A stretch of 64,000 bases of DNA from Paenibacillus polymyxa (GTDB lineage: Bacteria > Bacillota > Bacilli > Paenibacillales > Paenibacillaceae). The stretch's first letter is position 1, and each line of letters starts with the position of its first letter. Where the stretch lies: positions 4,029,501 through 4,093,500 of the forward strand of contig NZ_CP015423.1 in the NCBI RefSeq assembly GCF_001719045.1, written 5' to 3'. Both the position numbers and the translations under genes were made by a program. A model generated the notes under the pieces. The model was not told the DNA's origin. It did not search any database and saw only the letters and a list, made by a program, of their open reading frames with translations. Positions 9,835 through 20,046 of the stretch are shown here, in pieces.

Positions 9835-9948
9835 TTTTACAACTATGAACGCCGCTTTTTTTTGGAGAAAGTAGGCGTAACTCACATTTAATCATGTAAC
9901 AATCAGGTGCCGACATAGGAAGATTCAACAAAATCCACGGAAAGATAG

Positions 9949-12111
9949 GTGAAGCAATTGAAAACAAAGCAAGTGCTTCGTAAAAGCATGAAGTATGCTT
10001 TTGCGCTATCACTCGTCGCAAGCAGCTTTCTACCAGGTGCAGGATTTACGGATAAAATACATGCAGAATCCCATGTGGACAATCCTTACCAAGGGGCGAC
10101 AAAATATATTAGCCCTGATTATGCGGCTAGTGTCGACACATCGATTGCCAAAATTACGGATGCCAATCTGAAAGCAAAAATGCAAACGGTCAAAACATTC
10201 CCGACAGCCGTATGGCTTGATCGTATCGCTGCTATTAACGGCGGTGGAGGCAAGCTTGGCCTGGAAGCGCATTTGGACCAAGTATTGGCGCAAAAGAAAG
10301 GCAGCACACCGATTACGGCGGAATTTATTGTGTATGATCTGCCCGGACGGGATTGTCACGCCTTGGCTTCCAATGGTGAATTGCCGCTGACCCAGGCAGG
10401 TCTGGAAACCTATAAAAAGGATTATATTGACAAAATAGCTGCTATTTTTGCAAATCCCAAATATAAGGATATTCGTATCGTAGCGATCATTGAACCAGAC
10501 AGTTTGCCAAATCTGGTAACTAATCTGGATGATCCGAAATGTGCACAAGCCAAGTCTACAGGAATCTATGAAGCTGGCGTGAAGTACACAATGAATAAGC
10601 TGAACGAGATTCCGAATGTGTACAAATACGTAGATATCGGTCACTCTGGTTGGTTAGGTTGGGATAACAACCGTTCAGCAACGGTATCCCTGTTTACAAC
10701 CATTTTCAAAGATACTAGCAAAGGTCTGGCCAGTGTAGATGGCTTTATCACGAATACAGCCAACACTTCACCGCTGACAGAACCTAATTTGCCTGATCCA
10801 AATCTGAATATCGGTGGACAGCCGATCAAATCGTCCAAGTACTACGAATGGAATCCTAATTTCGATGAATCGGATTTCGCAGAGGCATTGCATAGAGATT
10901 TTGTCAGCGCAGGCTGGCCGAGCTCACTCGGTATGTTAATTGATACAGGCCGTAATGGATGGGGAGGACCTAACCGTCCGACTTCCGCAGTCGGCAGTGA
11001 TATTAACTCCTATGTAAACTCAGGCCGTGTTGACAAACGCTCGCACCGTGGTAACTGGTGTAATAACAGCGGAGCAGGTATGGGAACGCCGCCACAAACG
11101 GCTCCAGCTGGCCATATTGATGCCTATGTATGGGCGAAACCTCCGGGTGATTCCGATGGTTCCAGCTCACTCATTCCGAACGATGAGGGTAAAGGCTTTG
11201 ACCGTATGTGTGATCCTACCTATACAACCAAGGATGGCACATTAACAGATGCTTTACCGAATGCACCTATTTCAGGAGCATGGTTCCATGATCAGTTTGT
11301 AATGCTGGTACAAAATGCGTACCCTGCTATCGTGCCTTCCACTGGTGGTGTGGACCCAGCGCCTACAGCTCCAGCTGTACCGTCAGGCTTAAAGGCTGTT
11401 GTGGGCAATGCTCAAGTAACGCTGACTTGGAATGCGTCTACTGGTGCCGATAGCTACACGGTCAAACGCGCCACTAGCGAAGCAGGTCCTTTTACAGCCG
11501 TTGCGCCTCTTGTAACGGAAAGAGAGTACACGGATAAGGGACTGACGAACGGAACAACTTACTTCTATGTTGTAAGTGCTACGAATGCGAAAGGAACAAG
11601 TAAGGATTCCGCAGCGGTAAGCGCTGAACCTAAAGGTACACCGACAGATCCAACAGACCCTACAGATCCTACAGAACCAGCGGGAGATCTGGTTGTAATG
11701 TACCGGGCCGGGGACACTGATCCAGCGAATAACGCAGTCAAGCCTTTCTTTAACTTGAAAAATAAAGGAACAACACCTGTGAAGCTGAGTGAGCTGAAAA
11801 TTCGTTACTATTTCACGAAAGATGGCAGCCAGGAGCTGCAATCTGCAGTAGACTATGCGCAAGTAGGTAATGATAACGTGCTGCGTACCTTTACTGACAA
11901 CTATATTGAAATTGGTTTCAGTCCTGCTGCCGGTACGCTTGCTGCCGGAGCGCAAACAGGTGATATTCAGATCCGCATGAACAATAGCGACTGGTCCAAC
12001 CTGGACGAATCCAATGATTACTCCTTCGATCCAACCAAAACCTCTTATGCAGAATGGAACAAAGCAACGTTGTTCCACAATGATAAGCTGGTGTGGGGAA
12101 TCGAGCCTTAG
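9949..12111 (+). CDS. Secreted GH6 cellulase (cellobiohydrolase/endoglucanase) with Fn3 and CBM3
   Basis: 720 residues: signal peptide (positive MKQLKTKQVLRKSMKY start, hydrophobic core, cut after HAES region), a GH6 catalytic domain (about 45-460) with YDLPGRDC and the EPDSLPN box typical of GH6, a fibronectin III domain (about 475-560), a Thr-Pro-Asp linker, and a C-terminal CBM3 cellulose-binding module (about 580-720). It acts outside the cell on beta-1,4-glucan. The start is GTG 9949; a TTG at 9958 with AGGTGA five bases upstream is equally plausible. A cre box upstream and a terminator downstream make it a single-gene unit. Confidence 0.92.
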   Translation: MKQLKTKQVLRKSMKYAFALSLVASSFLPGAGFTDKIHAESHVDNPYQGATKYISPDYAASVDTSIAKITDANLKAKMQTVKTFPTAVWLDRIAAINGGGGKLGLEAHLDQVLAQKKGSTPITAEFIVYDLPGRDCHALASNGELPLTQAGLETYKKDYIDKIAAIFANPKYKDIRIVAIIEPDSLPNLVTNLDDPKCAQAKSTGIYEAGVKYTMNKLNEIPNVYKYVDIGHSGWLGWDNNRSATVSLFTTIFKDTSKGLASVDGFITNTANTSPLTEPNLPDPNLNIGGQPIKSSKYYEWNPNFDESDFAEALHRDFVSAGWPSSLGMLIDTGRNGWGGPNRPTSAVGSDINSYVNSGRVDKRSHRGNWCNNSGAGMGTPPQTAPAGHIDAYVWAKPPGDSDGSSSLIPNDEGKGFDRMCDPTYTTKDGTLTDALPNAPISGAWFHDQFVMLVQNAYPAIVPSTGGVDPAPTAPAVPSGLKAVVGNAQVTLTWNASTGADSYTVKRATSEAGPFTAVAPLVTEREYTDKGLTNGTTYFYVVSATNAKGTSKDSAAVSAEPKGTPTDPTDPTDPTEPAGDLVVMYRAGDTDPANNAVKPFFNLKNKGTTPVKLSELKIRYYFTKDGSQELQSAVDYAQVGNDNVLRTFTDNYIEIGFSPAAGTLAAGAQTGDIQIRMNNSDWSNLDESNDYSFDPTKTSYAEWNKATLFHNDKLVWGIEP

Positions 12112-12158
12112 GATTTGGTCAGAACATGTGCTCTTGAATGATTGAAAAGTATTAAAAG

Positions 12159-12190
12159 AAGGTTACGGCATAACTGTCGTAGCCTTTTTT
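12159..12190 (+). terminator. Rho-independent terminator of the cellulase gene
   Basis: AAGGTTACGGCA and TGTCGTAGCCTT pair over 12 positions (two G-U) with a 4-nt loop, followed by a T run. Confidence 0.82.
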
Positions 12191-12284
12191 ACGTCTTCGA
12201 ATAAAGAATTTGATGACCAAGGGAATAAGCATTGAAATTGTGTATAATGAAAAAAAGAATGCTGTTCTACTGTGGAGGGTCATC

Positions 12285-13220
12285 ATGAGCAAAAAGTTAA
12301 TCTTAGATGTAGATACTGGCATTGACGACGCGCTTGCTATTGCGTACGCGGTCCATTCGCCGGAATTGGAGCTACTCGGTATTACAACCACCTTTGGTAA
12401 TATCTCGGTGGAGGAGGCAACACGTAACTCACTGATTCTGCTGGAAAAACTGGGGGTAGAGGCTCCCGTCGTGTCTGGCGCTCACAAGCCGTATGCTCGG
12501 GAGCTGTTTAAACCTTATTCCCGGCATATTCACGGCGAAGACGGTATTGGCAATCAGTTGAAAGGAGCACCTTCCCGTCAGGCTGCGTCTGGGGATGCCG
12601 CTGATTTTATAATCGGACAGGCTCGACGCCATGAAGGCAAACTTACCCTGGTAGCTGTGGGACCGCTGACCAATCTTGCGATTGCATTGGATCGCTGTCC
12701 CGAATTACCCCAATTGCTTGACCGCCTGATCATCATGGGCGGCGCGGTCACAGTGAAAGGGAATGTAACTCCGACGGCTGAAGCGAATATTTACGCCGAT
12801 CCAGAAGCCGCAGCCTATGTGCTGGGAGCGGGCTTTCCGCTTACGCTCGTTGGGCTGGACGTCACGATGCAAACGCTGCTTCCACAGCAGGATGTGGACA
12901 AATGGCGTGAGCAAGGGACCGAGCTGGGTGCGTTTATGGCAGATATGACAGACTTTTATATGGAAGCTTATCGCAACTTCAGACCTGGTATTGCAGGCTG
13001 TGCTTTACATGATCCACTGGCTGTAGGATTAGCGATAGATTCCAGCTTTGTGGAGACGCGTCCAATGCACATTGCCGTTGAGGTGGGCGATTCCACCGAG
13101 GTTGGTCGCACCCGTGAGGTGCAAAATGAGAACGAAGCTCAAGCACTGACTACGGTTGACGTGGCACTTAAAGTCGATGCGGAGCGATTTTTGCGTCATT
13201 TTCTTAGCCGGGTGGTATAA
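12285..13220 (+). CDS. Nucleoside hydrolase (inosine-uridine preferring type)
   Basis: 311 residues with the calcium-binding aspartate cluster DVDTGIDDA at the N-terminus, the GPLTNLAIAL and IIMGGAV segments, and the late HDPLAV box of IUNH enzymes. It hydrolyses ribonucleosides to base and ribose in the cytoplasm for salvage. GGAGGG five bases before ATG 12285 sets the start; the frame is open further upstream without a ribosome site. It stands alone between two terminators. Confidence 0.9.
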   Translation: MSKKLILDVDTGIDDALAIAYAVHSPELELLGITTTFGNISVEEATRNSLILLEKLGVEAPVVSGAHKPYARELFKPYSRHIHGEDGIGNQLKGAPSRQAASGDAADFIIGQARRHEGKLTLVAVGPLTNLAIALDRCPELPQLLDRLIIMGGAVTVKGNVTPTAEANIYADPEAAAYVLGAGFPLTLVGLDVTMQTLLPQQDVDKWREQGTELGAFMADMTDFYMEAYRNFRPGIAGCALHDPLAVGLAIDSSFVETRPMHIAVEVGDSTEVGRTREVQNENEAQALTTVDVALKVDAERFLRHFLSRVV

Positions 13221-13232
13221 AAAAATAATTCG

Positions 13233-13267
13233 AAGATTGCCGATGAATCTGCATCGGCAATCTTTTG
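13233..13267 (+). terminator. Rho-independent terminator of the nucleoside hydrolase gene
   Basis: AAGATTGCCGATG and CATCGGCAATCTT form a perfect 13-bp stem with a 6-nt loop, then TTTTG. Confidence 0.87.
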
Positions 13268-13385
13268 TGCATACATGTTTTAAGGGCATTCACCTAAAGG
13301 CGGACTCACCGTTATAAAAATTCCATATCATGTTAGAATAGGTATAGTTAGAAAAACTGCCGGACCACAAAGGAGGAGATTCATT

Positions 13386-16061
13386 GTGTTTTCTGCTGCT
13401 CGACGACTGCCTTTGCTGGAACATATGTATAATCATGCCCCGACAGGAATCGTGATTTTGTCGAGGGAGGGGAAGTGCCTGTACGTCAATCCCGCCTTTT
13501 GCAAAATGGTCGGATATGAGCAGGAGGAATTACTAGATATCCGATATTACCATCTCTTATATAAAGAGGCTCAGGATCAGCACGGGTTGAGGGAGGCTTA
13601 CGCAGGTTGGCTTAAGGCTACAGATCAAGTCTATAAGACAGAGCTGCGTTTGAAACATAAACGGGGAACATCCGTCTGGCTATCGCTGGAATTAACCATA
13701 TTTGATGATGAGGCTACCGAACAATCTTATTTGATTGCGTATGCAATGGATATTACGGAGAAAAAAGATATGGAGCAGGTGCTCTCGGATAATGAGGATT
13801 TGTACATGCTGATTACGGAAAATACGCCGGATGTTATCTCATATAGCACAGCGGACGGCATACTCCAATATATTTCTCCTTCGGTGGAAAAACTCCTAGG
13901 CTATACAAAGCAGGAAATGCTCGGCAAAAAGCGGCTCCAATTCTACCATGTTGAAGATGCCGATTATATGCGTGTACATGGACTCTTCAAGGAAACAGGC
14001 ATCATGAAGCGGCGTGTTCGTCATAAGGACGGGCACTATTTGTGGCTGGAAGTATCGTACCGCATTATTCGGGATGAACAGGGCAGAATCAAGCGAGTAC
14101 TGTCCATCGGACGCAACATCACAGAGCGCCAGAAGAGCGAGGAGAATTTGGCAAAAGCTCAGCAGTTGGCGATGTTCGGCTCATGGGACTGGGATCTGGT
14201 CAACAATGTTATGCATTTCTCCAAGGAATTTCGTAGCATTTTTGGTTATCTTGTCAAGCCGGTTGAAACAAGTATTGACGCGCTCATGGCGGCTGTTCAT
14301 CCAGAAGATACAGAGCGCATGAAACAGATTATCACCAACGTTATATTAAAGGGAGTTCACGAAGAAACCTTTTACCGGATTGTATTGCCCAATGGGGAAC
14401 AAAAAGTACTGCGTTCAATCTGGGAAGCTGAAATGGACGAGCATGCAGGCAAGCCCGTTCAAGTGGTTGGTATGATCCAGGATGTTACAGAGCACCGGGA
14501 AATGGAGCAGCGTCTGCGCGAAAGTGAAAACCGTTATAGGTCACTGTTTCAGCATAATCCACTTGGGATATGCGCCGTGAATATGGAAGGTCATATCTTG
14601 AGTGTGAATCCGAGCTTGGTGGAGCTTACGGGTTATACGAAGGATGAGCTGCTTGGGGCTGACATACTTATCATGGCTTCCTCTGAGGAACAGGACAAAA
14701 TCAAGCGTCATATGGAACTGGCCAAGCAGGGTGAGACGCAAACCTATGAATCGGAATTCATACATAAGGAGGGGGAGCGTCTATTCATTAAGATGACGAA
14801 TATCCCGATTTTCGTGCAAGAGGAAATTGTAGGCTGCTACGGGATTATAGAAAATGTGACCCCTCTCAAAAGCTACATTGCTCAAATTGAAAAACTTAGT
14901 AATGAGCATTCGCTTATTTTGAATGCCGTATCCGAAGGAATTGTGGGTTTAAGTAACGAAGGACATGTCCGCTTTATGAACCCGGCAGCTGTCGAGATGT
15001 TCGGTGTAAGTTCGGCCAATCCGCTGAATGGCGCATGCATAGATATGATCCGCCATGCTGACGAAATTGGCAGTCATTTTCCAGACGAACAGTCCTCTAT
15101 TCTTCAAGCGATTCGAAGCGGAGCCTCTTATCAGGCTGAGGAAGCTGTATTTTGGAAAAAAGACGGGTCCAGCTTTCTGGCCTCCTATCGAATCAGTCCT
15201 TTGATGGATAATGGCGAGCGAAAAGGCGCTGTAATGGTTTTTGTAGACAGGACGAATGAAAAGGAGATCATTCGGGCCAAGGAGTCTGCTGAACGCGCCG
15301 ATCGGGCCAAGTCAGAGTTTCTCTCTGTGATGAGTCATGAGCTCCGTACACCGATGAACGGCATTATAGGCATGGCAGGGTTACTGGCAGATACTGAATT
15401 GGATGAGGAGCAGCGTAGCTATATAGACATTATTACCAGCAGCAGCGGTGCTTTAATGCAGATATTGAATGAGATACTGGATTTGAGCAAAATCGAAGCT
15501 GGCAAGATGTCTTTGCTACACGAGTCCTTTGTGCTAGATGATGTGGTCGGCAGTGTGGTTGACCTATTCATGACGCAGGCTATGGAAAAAGGCATTGAGC
15601 TAGAATGGCATGTGGATCAGGAAATGCCGGGGATGCTGGTCGGTGATCATGTGCGTATTCGACAGGTGCTGGTGAATTTGGTGAGCAATGCGATCAAATT
15701 TACGGAGCGAGGGCGTGTAAATATCTTTGTGGAAAGAAAGGCTTACAGCCGTCGTAAAAATAGATGCCTGATTGAGTTTAGTGTAACGGATACTGGAATC
15801 GGTATTCCAGCAGACCGCCAGCATCTATTATTTCAGCCTTTTTCCCAGCTTCATCCGGCACTGAACCGAAAATATGGAGGGACAGGACTGGGATTGTCCA
15901 TCTGTAAAAACTTGGTTAAGCTGATGGGGGGTTCCATTGGTGTGGATAGCGATGAGGCTAGAGGAGCGACGTTCCGGTTCCAGCTGGATCTTAAGCTGCC
16001 AGAAGGTTCAACGCTTGCGAATATAAGCCGTGATGAACCTTATGAGTCAAAGGAAGGCTAA
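13386..16061 (+). CDS. Multi-PAS sensor histidine kinase
   Basis: 891 residues with no membrane helices: about five successive PAS/PAC units (residues 10-125, 130-250, 255-375, 380-500, 505-625), a HisKA domain with the phospho-accepting histidine in [10 protein letters not shown] (near 651), and an HATPase_c domain with the DTGIGIP and GGTGLGLSI boxes. There is no receiver domain at the end, so it is not a hybrid kinase, and no response regulator lies beside it. GGAGGAGA before the GTG sets the start. A cytoplasmic redox, oxygen or energy sensor, possibly feeding the sporulation phosphorelay, is an inference. Confidence 0.9.
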   Translation: MFSAARRLPLLEHMYNHAPTGIVILSREGKCLYVNPAFCKMVGYEQEELLDIRYYHLLYKEAQDQHGLREAYAGWLKATDQVYKTELRLKHKRGTSVWLSLELTIFDDEATEQSYLIAYAMDITEKKDMEQVLSDNEDLYMLITENTPDVISYSTADGILQYISPSVEKLLGYTKQEMLGKKRLQFYHVEDADYMRVHGLFKETGIMKRRVRHKDGHYLWLEVSYRIIRDEQGRIKRVLSIGRNITERQKSEENLAKAQQLAMFGSWDWDLVNNVMHFSKEFRSIFGYLVKPVETSIDALMAAVHPEDTERMKQIITNVILKGVHEETFYRIVLPNGEQKVLRSIWEAEMDEHAGKPVQVVGMIQDVTEHREMEQRLRESENRYRSLFQHNPLGICAVNMEGHILSVNPSLVELTGYTKDELLGADILIMASSEEQDKIKRHMELAKQGETQTYESEFIHKEGERLFIKMTNIPIFVQEEIVGCYGIIENVTPLKSYIAQIEKLSNEHSLILNAVSEGIVGLSNEGHVRFMNPAAVEMFGVSSANPLNGACIDMIRHADEIGSHFPDEQSSILQAIRSGASYQAEEAVFWKKDGSSFLASYRISPLMDNGERKGAVMVFVDRTNEKEIIRAKESAERADRAKSEFLSVMSHELRTPMNGIIGMAGLLADTELDEEQRSYIDIITSSSGALMQILNEILDLSKIEAGKMSLLHESFVLDDVVGSVVDLFMTQAMEKGIELEWHVDQEMPGMLVGDHVRIRQVLVNLVSNAIKFTERGRVNIFVERKAYSRRKNRCLIEFSVTDTGIGIPADRQHLLFQPFSQLHPALNRKYGGTGLGLSICKNLVKLMGGSIGVDSDEARGATFRFQLDLKLPEGSTLANISRDEPYESKEG

Positions 16062-16067
16062 AAAGCG

Positions 16068-16101
16068 ATAACCGTGATGCATGATGCATCACGGTTATTT
16101 T
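16068..16101 (+). terminator. Rho-independent terminator of the PAS kinase gene
   Basis: AACCGTGATGCAT and ATGCATCACGGTT form a 13-bp stem with a one-base loop (in practice a shorter stem), followed by ATTTTT. Confidence 0.85.
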
Positions 16102-16125
16102 TGTAAGGAATACCCAAAGAAAAGA

Positions 16126-16176
16126 TTGACAAACTGTTCTAACTGTACTATTAATGATAGTACAGTTAGAACAGTT
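16126..16176 (+). promoter_or_regulatory. Promoter with a 45-bp palindromic operator (GntR/YtrA type)
   Basis: A perfect inverted repeat with 20-nt arms (16132-16151 and 16157-16176) and the 5-nt spacer TAATG directly follows a consensus -35 box TTGACA (16126-16131); TATTAA 17 bases on could be the -10 and lies inside the palindrome. Each arm holds AACTGT twice. Its place just ahead of the GntR gene suggests autorepression. Confidence 0.75.
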
Positions 16177-16222
16177 CAGTATATACAAGTGAATCAGAAT
16201 AAGTCTTGAAAGGAGGAAGTCC

Positions 16223-16612
16223 ATGTTCGAGCTGGATATCCGCAGCCGCAAGCCGATCTACGAACAGCTTATGGACAGGGTAAAGGAAATGATCGTGTAC
16301 GGATCACTTCAGCCGGATGAGCAATTGCCTTCCGTACGGACATTGTCCGCTCAGCTCACGGTGAATCCGAATACGATTCAGAAGGCATATCGAGAGTTGG
16401 AACGAGAAGGATACATTTATTCCGTTCAAGGCAAAGGCAGCTTTGTCACACCTGCCCAGCATCAGCCACAACAAATCAAGCGGGATGAGATTCGGGTGGC
16501 ATTGTTAAACCAGATGATTGAAGCCGTCCATTTCGGTTTTACACAGCAGGAAGTGGACGACATATACGTGGAAGCTATACAAACAAAGGAAAGGGGGATG
16601 TCCCTTGATTGA
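16223..16612 (+). CDS. GntR family regulator, YtrA subfamily
   Basis: 129 residues: an N-terminal winged helix (LPSVRTLSAQLTVNPNTIQKAYRELE, quoted in part) and only a short helical C-terminal tail, which is the YtrA subfamily pattern. Such regulators repress adjacent ABC transporter genes, often in response to cell-wall active antibiotics. AAAGGAGG precedes the ATG. It is the first gene of a three-gene operon with an ATPase and a membrane protein, behind a long palindromic operator that is its likely binding site. Confidence 0.9.
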   Translation: MFELDIRSRKPIYEQLMDRVKEMIVYGSLQPDEQLPSVRTLSAQLTVNPNTIQKAYRELEREGYIYSVQGKGSFVTPAQHQPQQIKRDEIRVALLNQMIEAVHFGFTQQEVDDIYVEAIQTKERGMSLD

Positions 16613-17507
16613 ATTAAGGGAAGTCACAAAGACATTTACAGAAGAAAAAGCTGTTGATCAGCTAGCCCTTACGGTAAAGAAGGGCTCCATTTTTGGACTG
16701 CTGGGCTCGAACGGAGCTGGGAAAACGACCTTGCTCAAAATTATTGCCGGGATTTACCGACCCGATGTTGGCAAGGTGTTAATCAGTGGACAGCCGGTAT
16801 ATGAGCAGCCTGAAGTCAAGCAGCACATTCTGTTTTTGCCGGATGCTCCCTATTTCTTCCCACAAGCGACAATTCGTCAGATGGCCCGGTTTTACCGCTC
16901 TATTTATCCAAGTTGGAGTGAAGAACGCTACACACAGCTAACAGGTATTTTTAAGCTGGACCCGAAGCGCAAACTTCACCGATTTTCCAAAGGGATGAAG
17001 CGTCAAGCCGCTTTTTTGCTTGCCTTGAGCTGTATGCCTGAGCTGCTGGTTTTGGATGAACCCATTGATGGTCTGGACCCCGTGATGCGCAGAATGATCA
17101 AAAATCTCTTGTTCCAAGAAACCGCTGCACGTGAGATGACCGTCGTAATTTCATCTCATAATTTGCGTGAGATTGAAGACATGTGTGATCATGTGGGCAT
17201 TATGCACCAAGGACGGATGCTGTTGGAAAAAGAGGTCGACGACCTCAAATCTGATACGCATAAGGTGCAGGTTGCTTTTCGGGACAGCATGCATGAGGAA
17301 GCTGTCTGTGGCCAACTTTCGGTCGTACATAAGGAGCGGAGGGGCAGTGTTCTGCTGCTTATTATCCGGGGTGAGCGAGAGCGGATTGCAGAGACAATTG
17401 AAGCGTATGAGCCGCATGTATTCGATTTGTTGCCGCTGACGCTTGAGGAAATTTTCATTTATGAAATGGAGGACGCAGGTTATGACATCCAACCGATTCT
17501 TCTGTAG
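16605..17507 (+). CDS. ABC transporter ATP-binding protein
   Basis: 300 residues with Walker A GSNGAGKTT, signature FSKGMKRQ, Walker B LLVLDEPIDGLDP and the switch histidine in VISSHN. The TTG start at 16605 overlaps the GntR stop and has AAAGGGGG upstream, so translation is coupled; the frame runs further back inside gntR without a better start. It should energise the membrane protein encoded next. Function by analogy with YtrB: antibiotic or envelope-stress export. Confidence 0.9.
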   Translation: MIELREVTKTFTEEKAVDQLALTVKKGSIFGLLGSNGAGKTTLLKIIAGIYRPDVGKVLISGQPVYEQPEVKQHILFLPDAPYFFPQATIRQMARFYRSIYPSWSEERYTQLTGIFKLDPKRKLHRFSKGMKRQAAFLLALSCMPELLVLDEPIDGLDPVMRRMIKNLLFQETAAREMTVVISSHNLREIEDMCDHVGIMHQGRMLLEKEVDDLKSDTHKVQVAFRDSMHEEAVCGQLSVVHKERRGSVLLLIIRGERERIAETIEAYEPHVFDLLPLTLEEIFIYEMEDAGYDIQPILL

Positions 17508-19578
17508 CGGCGGCGTAATTCGCCAATGCTTGACACAGCATGGCTGGATCGGTCTATTGTACTTGGCGGGATTGCTGTTTACAGTACCGCTGCCATTGTT
17601 TATGAGCATTGGTGATGAACAACCGCGAGTGGTTTTAAAAAGCTTGTTCGATAGCACAAACTCGGGTAATGAATTGCAAAAATTAATTTTAATGACCGTA
17701 CCGGTGCTGGCAGGCGTGATGCTGCTTCGTTTTGTTCAGCGACAGGGGCCATCCGATTTGTATCATAGCCTACCTTTGCGTAGAGAGCATCTATTAACGG
17801 CACATTTCATTAGCGGTCTTATTCTTTTACTTGTACCTGTGTGGCTGACTGCGGGAGTAACTGCTTGGGTTAACACGTCAATCGAACTGCCTTATATTTT
17901 CCATATCCATGATATTGGATCGTGGGCTCTGGTCGTATCCGTCCTTACGATTTTCCTGTTTACCTTTACCGTGTTTGTAGGGACTTGTGTGGGACAATCG
18001 TTGCTACAGGCCGTAGTAGTGTATGTTTTGCTGCTATTGCCTCAGTTTCTATTCATGATGATGGGGCGTTTTCTGGAACGTAATTTATACGGTTATGTGC
18101 GGGTACGAGAAACCGTTGTCCAATATATTAACGGTTCGGAGTTTCGTAGTAATAATAATGTTTGGGAAAACTTATCGCCGTTTGTACGCATTGTGGAGAA
18201 CTTGCCGCAGCGCGCCTTTTCCTACATAGAGCTACTTGCCTATTTAGGTATCTCTCTGCTGTTTGTCGCCTTGAGTTACGGTTTGTATCGTAAACGCTTG
18301 GTCGAAAAGGCGACTCAGGCCATAGCATTTCCTTTCTTACAGCCTTTGTTCAAGGCAGGGGTTATACTATGCGCCATGCTAGTACTAGGTGATTATTTTT
18401 ATAATCCAGGTACAAGAGGAGTAAATTGGTCGATTTTTGGCTATACACTTGGAGCTATTTTAGGCTACATCGTTGTAGAGATGGTCATCCGCAAGACATG
18501 GCAAATTGTGCGTGTTCGTGCTTTGGTGGAAATGGTTGTTTACGGTGTGATCATGGGGCTGGTACTATATATCCCGATTTCGGGTTGGTTGGGTTATGAG
18601 GGGCGGATTCCAACAGCTCACTCCGTAGAAAAGGTTTATGTCGGGCAAGAGGAGCCTCTAGGGGGAGATGCACAAACAGAAGCTTATTACTCCCAAGACA
18701 GGGCTTACATCGCCTCTGTGCTGAATTTACATCGTGAACTCGTACGTGCACATGCAGCTGGTGAGAAAACGTTGTCCAAAAACCTGGCGGTTGAATCGGC
18801 AGTCATAGTCTACCGTTTGGATGATGGTTCCACCATGACTCGCCGCTATACATTCCCGGAGAAGCCCTTCCGGACAGAACTGACTAAAGTGATGGAAGCA
18901 GAGCCTTACAAAATGGTGAGGTACAAGTTGGATAAGCTGCAAGGAAAAGCAGAGACGATTAATATCCAATCCGTAGATGATAATGAAAGACGAGTGGTTT
19001 TAACCAATCCCAAAGAAGCACGTGAATTTGAAGATATACTCAGAGAAGAAGTATTAAATATGAGTTATAGCGAAATGCAATCACATCGATATCCCCTAGG
19101 GAGTGTTTCTATTACAAACAAAGAGTCATCCTTTACCAATAACGAACCGAGCTGGACTCGTGAATTTTCATTTGATTGGCCGGCTTCATATCACAAGCTT
19201 ACAGGTTGGCTAGAGCAAAAGGGGTATGCGGATAAGGTGATCATTGATGCCAAGGATATTTTTTCGATACGGGCTGTTCCTATTATTACTGAAGAGCTTG
19301 AACCTTATCAACCCAATCAGTATATTGAAGACTATAAGCTATTTAAAAGCATCCAACAGAAGCATAAAGCAATAACGATTGAAGACCCGAAGCTGTGGAG
19401 CACTGTACTGGAAAAGCGTAGATCTAATAGCTATACTCCAAATATGACGAAAGGCACTTACCTGGTTCAGGTCAAGATCAAACCTTTATTTAGTTCAGAT
19501 CCCCATACACGCTATTACTATTTTACTCCGAACGATATGACACCGGAGCTTGCAAAGGCTTTACCAGCAATTCCTTAA
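17482..19578 (+). CDS. ABC transporter permease with large C-terminal extracytoplasmic domain
   Basis: 698 residues. The first 380 residues contain about eight to ten hydrophobic segments in an ABC-2-like arrangement; the last 300 residues are hydrophilic with repeated mixed alpha/beta character and are probably outside the membrane. GGAGG nine to ten bases before ATG 17482 sets the start, which overlaps the ATPase gene by 26 nt. It is the partner of that ATPase. The large soluble end could bind a ligand; I do not recognise its exact family. Confidence 0.8.
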   Translation: MTSNRFFCSGGVIRQCLTQHGWIGLLYLAGLLFTVPLPLFMSIGDEQPRVVLKSLFDSTNSGNELQKLILMTVPVLAGVMLLRFVQRQGPSDLYHSLPLRREHLLTAHFISGLILLLVPVWLTAGVTAWVNTSIELPYIFHIHDIGSWALVVSVLTIFLFTFTVFVGTCVGQSLLQAVVVYVLLLLPQFLFMMMGRFLERNLYGYVRVRETVVQYINGSEFRSNNNVWENLSPFVRIVENLPQRAFSYIELLAYLGISLLFVALSYGLYRKRLVEKATQAIAFPFLQPLFKAGVILCAMLVLGDYFYNPGTRGVNWSIFGYTLGAILGYIVVEMVIRKTWQIVRVRALVEMVVYGVIMGLVLYIPISGWLGYEGRIPTAHSVEKVYVGQEEPLGGDAQTEAYYSQDRAYIASVLNLHRELVRAHAAGEKTLSKNLAVESAVIVYRLDDGSTMTRRYTFPEKPFRTELTKVMEAEPYKMVRYKLDKLQGKAETINIQSVDDNERRVVLTNPKEAREFEDILREEVLNMSYSEMQSHRYPLGSVSITNKESSFTNNEPSWTREFSFDWPASYHKLTGWLEQKGYADKVIIDAKDIFSIRAVPIITEELEPYQPNQYIEDYKLFKSIQQKHKAITIEDPKLWSTVLEKRRSNSYTPNMTKGTYLVQVKIKPLFSSDPHTRYYYFTPNDMTPELAKALPAIP

Positions 19579-19587
19579 GCCCACGAT

Positions 19588-19849
19588 ATGGCTATACAGG
19601 ATGACAAATCCCCTCCGTTTGGCGATGCCGGGTTCGATCTTGTGCTGAATAAGCATGAGTCATTTTCGCCAACGGAGGTACGACGTATTTTGCACTTGTT
19701 TACTATTTAAAAGCCATTGAATGGCAGATTGCAGACTTTCAGCCAGAGAAATATATAGAACAGCTGTATGGCTGTATTTGGATATCCAACGTGATGGGTG
19801 CTGGGACGTGAAGCAGCACCGTTTTTTGATCCATGCCAGAGCGATATAA
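19588..19849 (+). pseudogene. Decayed SAM-dependent methyltransferase gene
   Basis: Three pieces of one class I methyltransferase lie in three frames. Frame 1 (19588-19710) reads PPFGDAGFDLVLNKHESF, the motif II region. Frame 3 (from about 19680) reads ALVYYLKAIEWQIADF and EKYIEQLY, the late part of the domain. Frame 2 (to the TAA at 19847-19849) reads LDIQRDGCWDVKQHRFLIHA, the usual C-terminal end. The N-terminal half with the SAM-binding glycine loop and a central stretch are missing. This is a relic, not a working gene. Confidence 0.75.
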
Positions 19850-19864
19850 AGAAGATTCGATACC

Positions 19865-19897
19865 AAAAAGGTCTTTCCCGTGGGGGAGGCCTTTTTT
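19865..19897 (+). terminator. Rho-independent terminator after the methyltransferase relic
   Basis: AAAAAGGTCTTTCCC pairs with GGGGGAGGCCTTTTTT (several G-U) across a short loop, ending in six T on the plus strand. It is probably the old terminator of the lost methyltransferase gene. Confidence 0.72.
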
Positions 19898-20046
19898 GCC
19901 ATACGCAGCTTGAGTGCCTCCTCATTCGGATGATCGGATAAGGACATTTTTATCCTCCTCTCGTATACTAATCTTTACCATAATTGTACAATGAAGAAGC
20001 AATGGCTTACAGTCTCATTTCATTCATTAGATATAGGGGGATGTAC

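Noticed and set aside
10030..10644. 204-aa antisense frame inside the GH6 cellulase gene
   Set aside because: Cys/Ile/Arg-rich composition without family features; shadow of the real gene.
19660..19947. Minus-strand 95-aa frame with a good ribosome site (GAGGAGG before its ATG)
   Set aside because: It runs antisense through a strong plus-strand terminator and the methyltransferase relic, and its sequence has no protein-like family pattern. Only its first 20 codons could belong to a lost gene.
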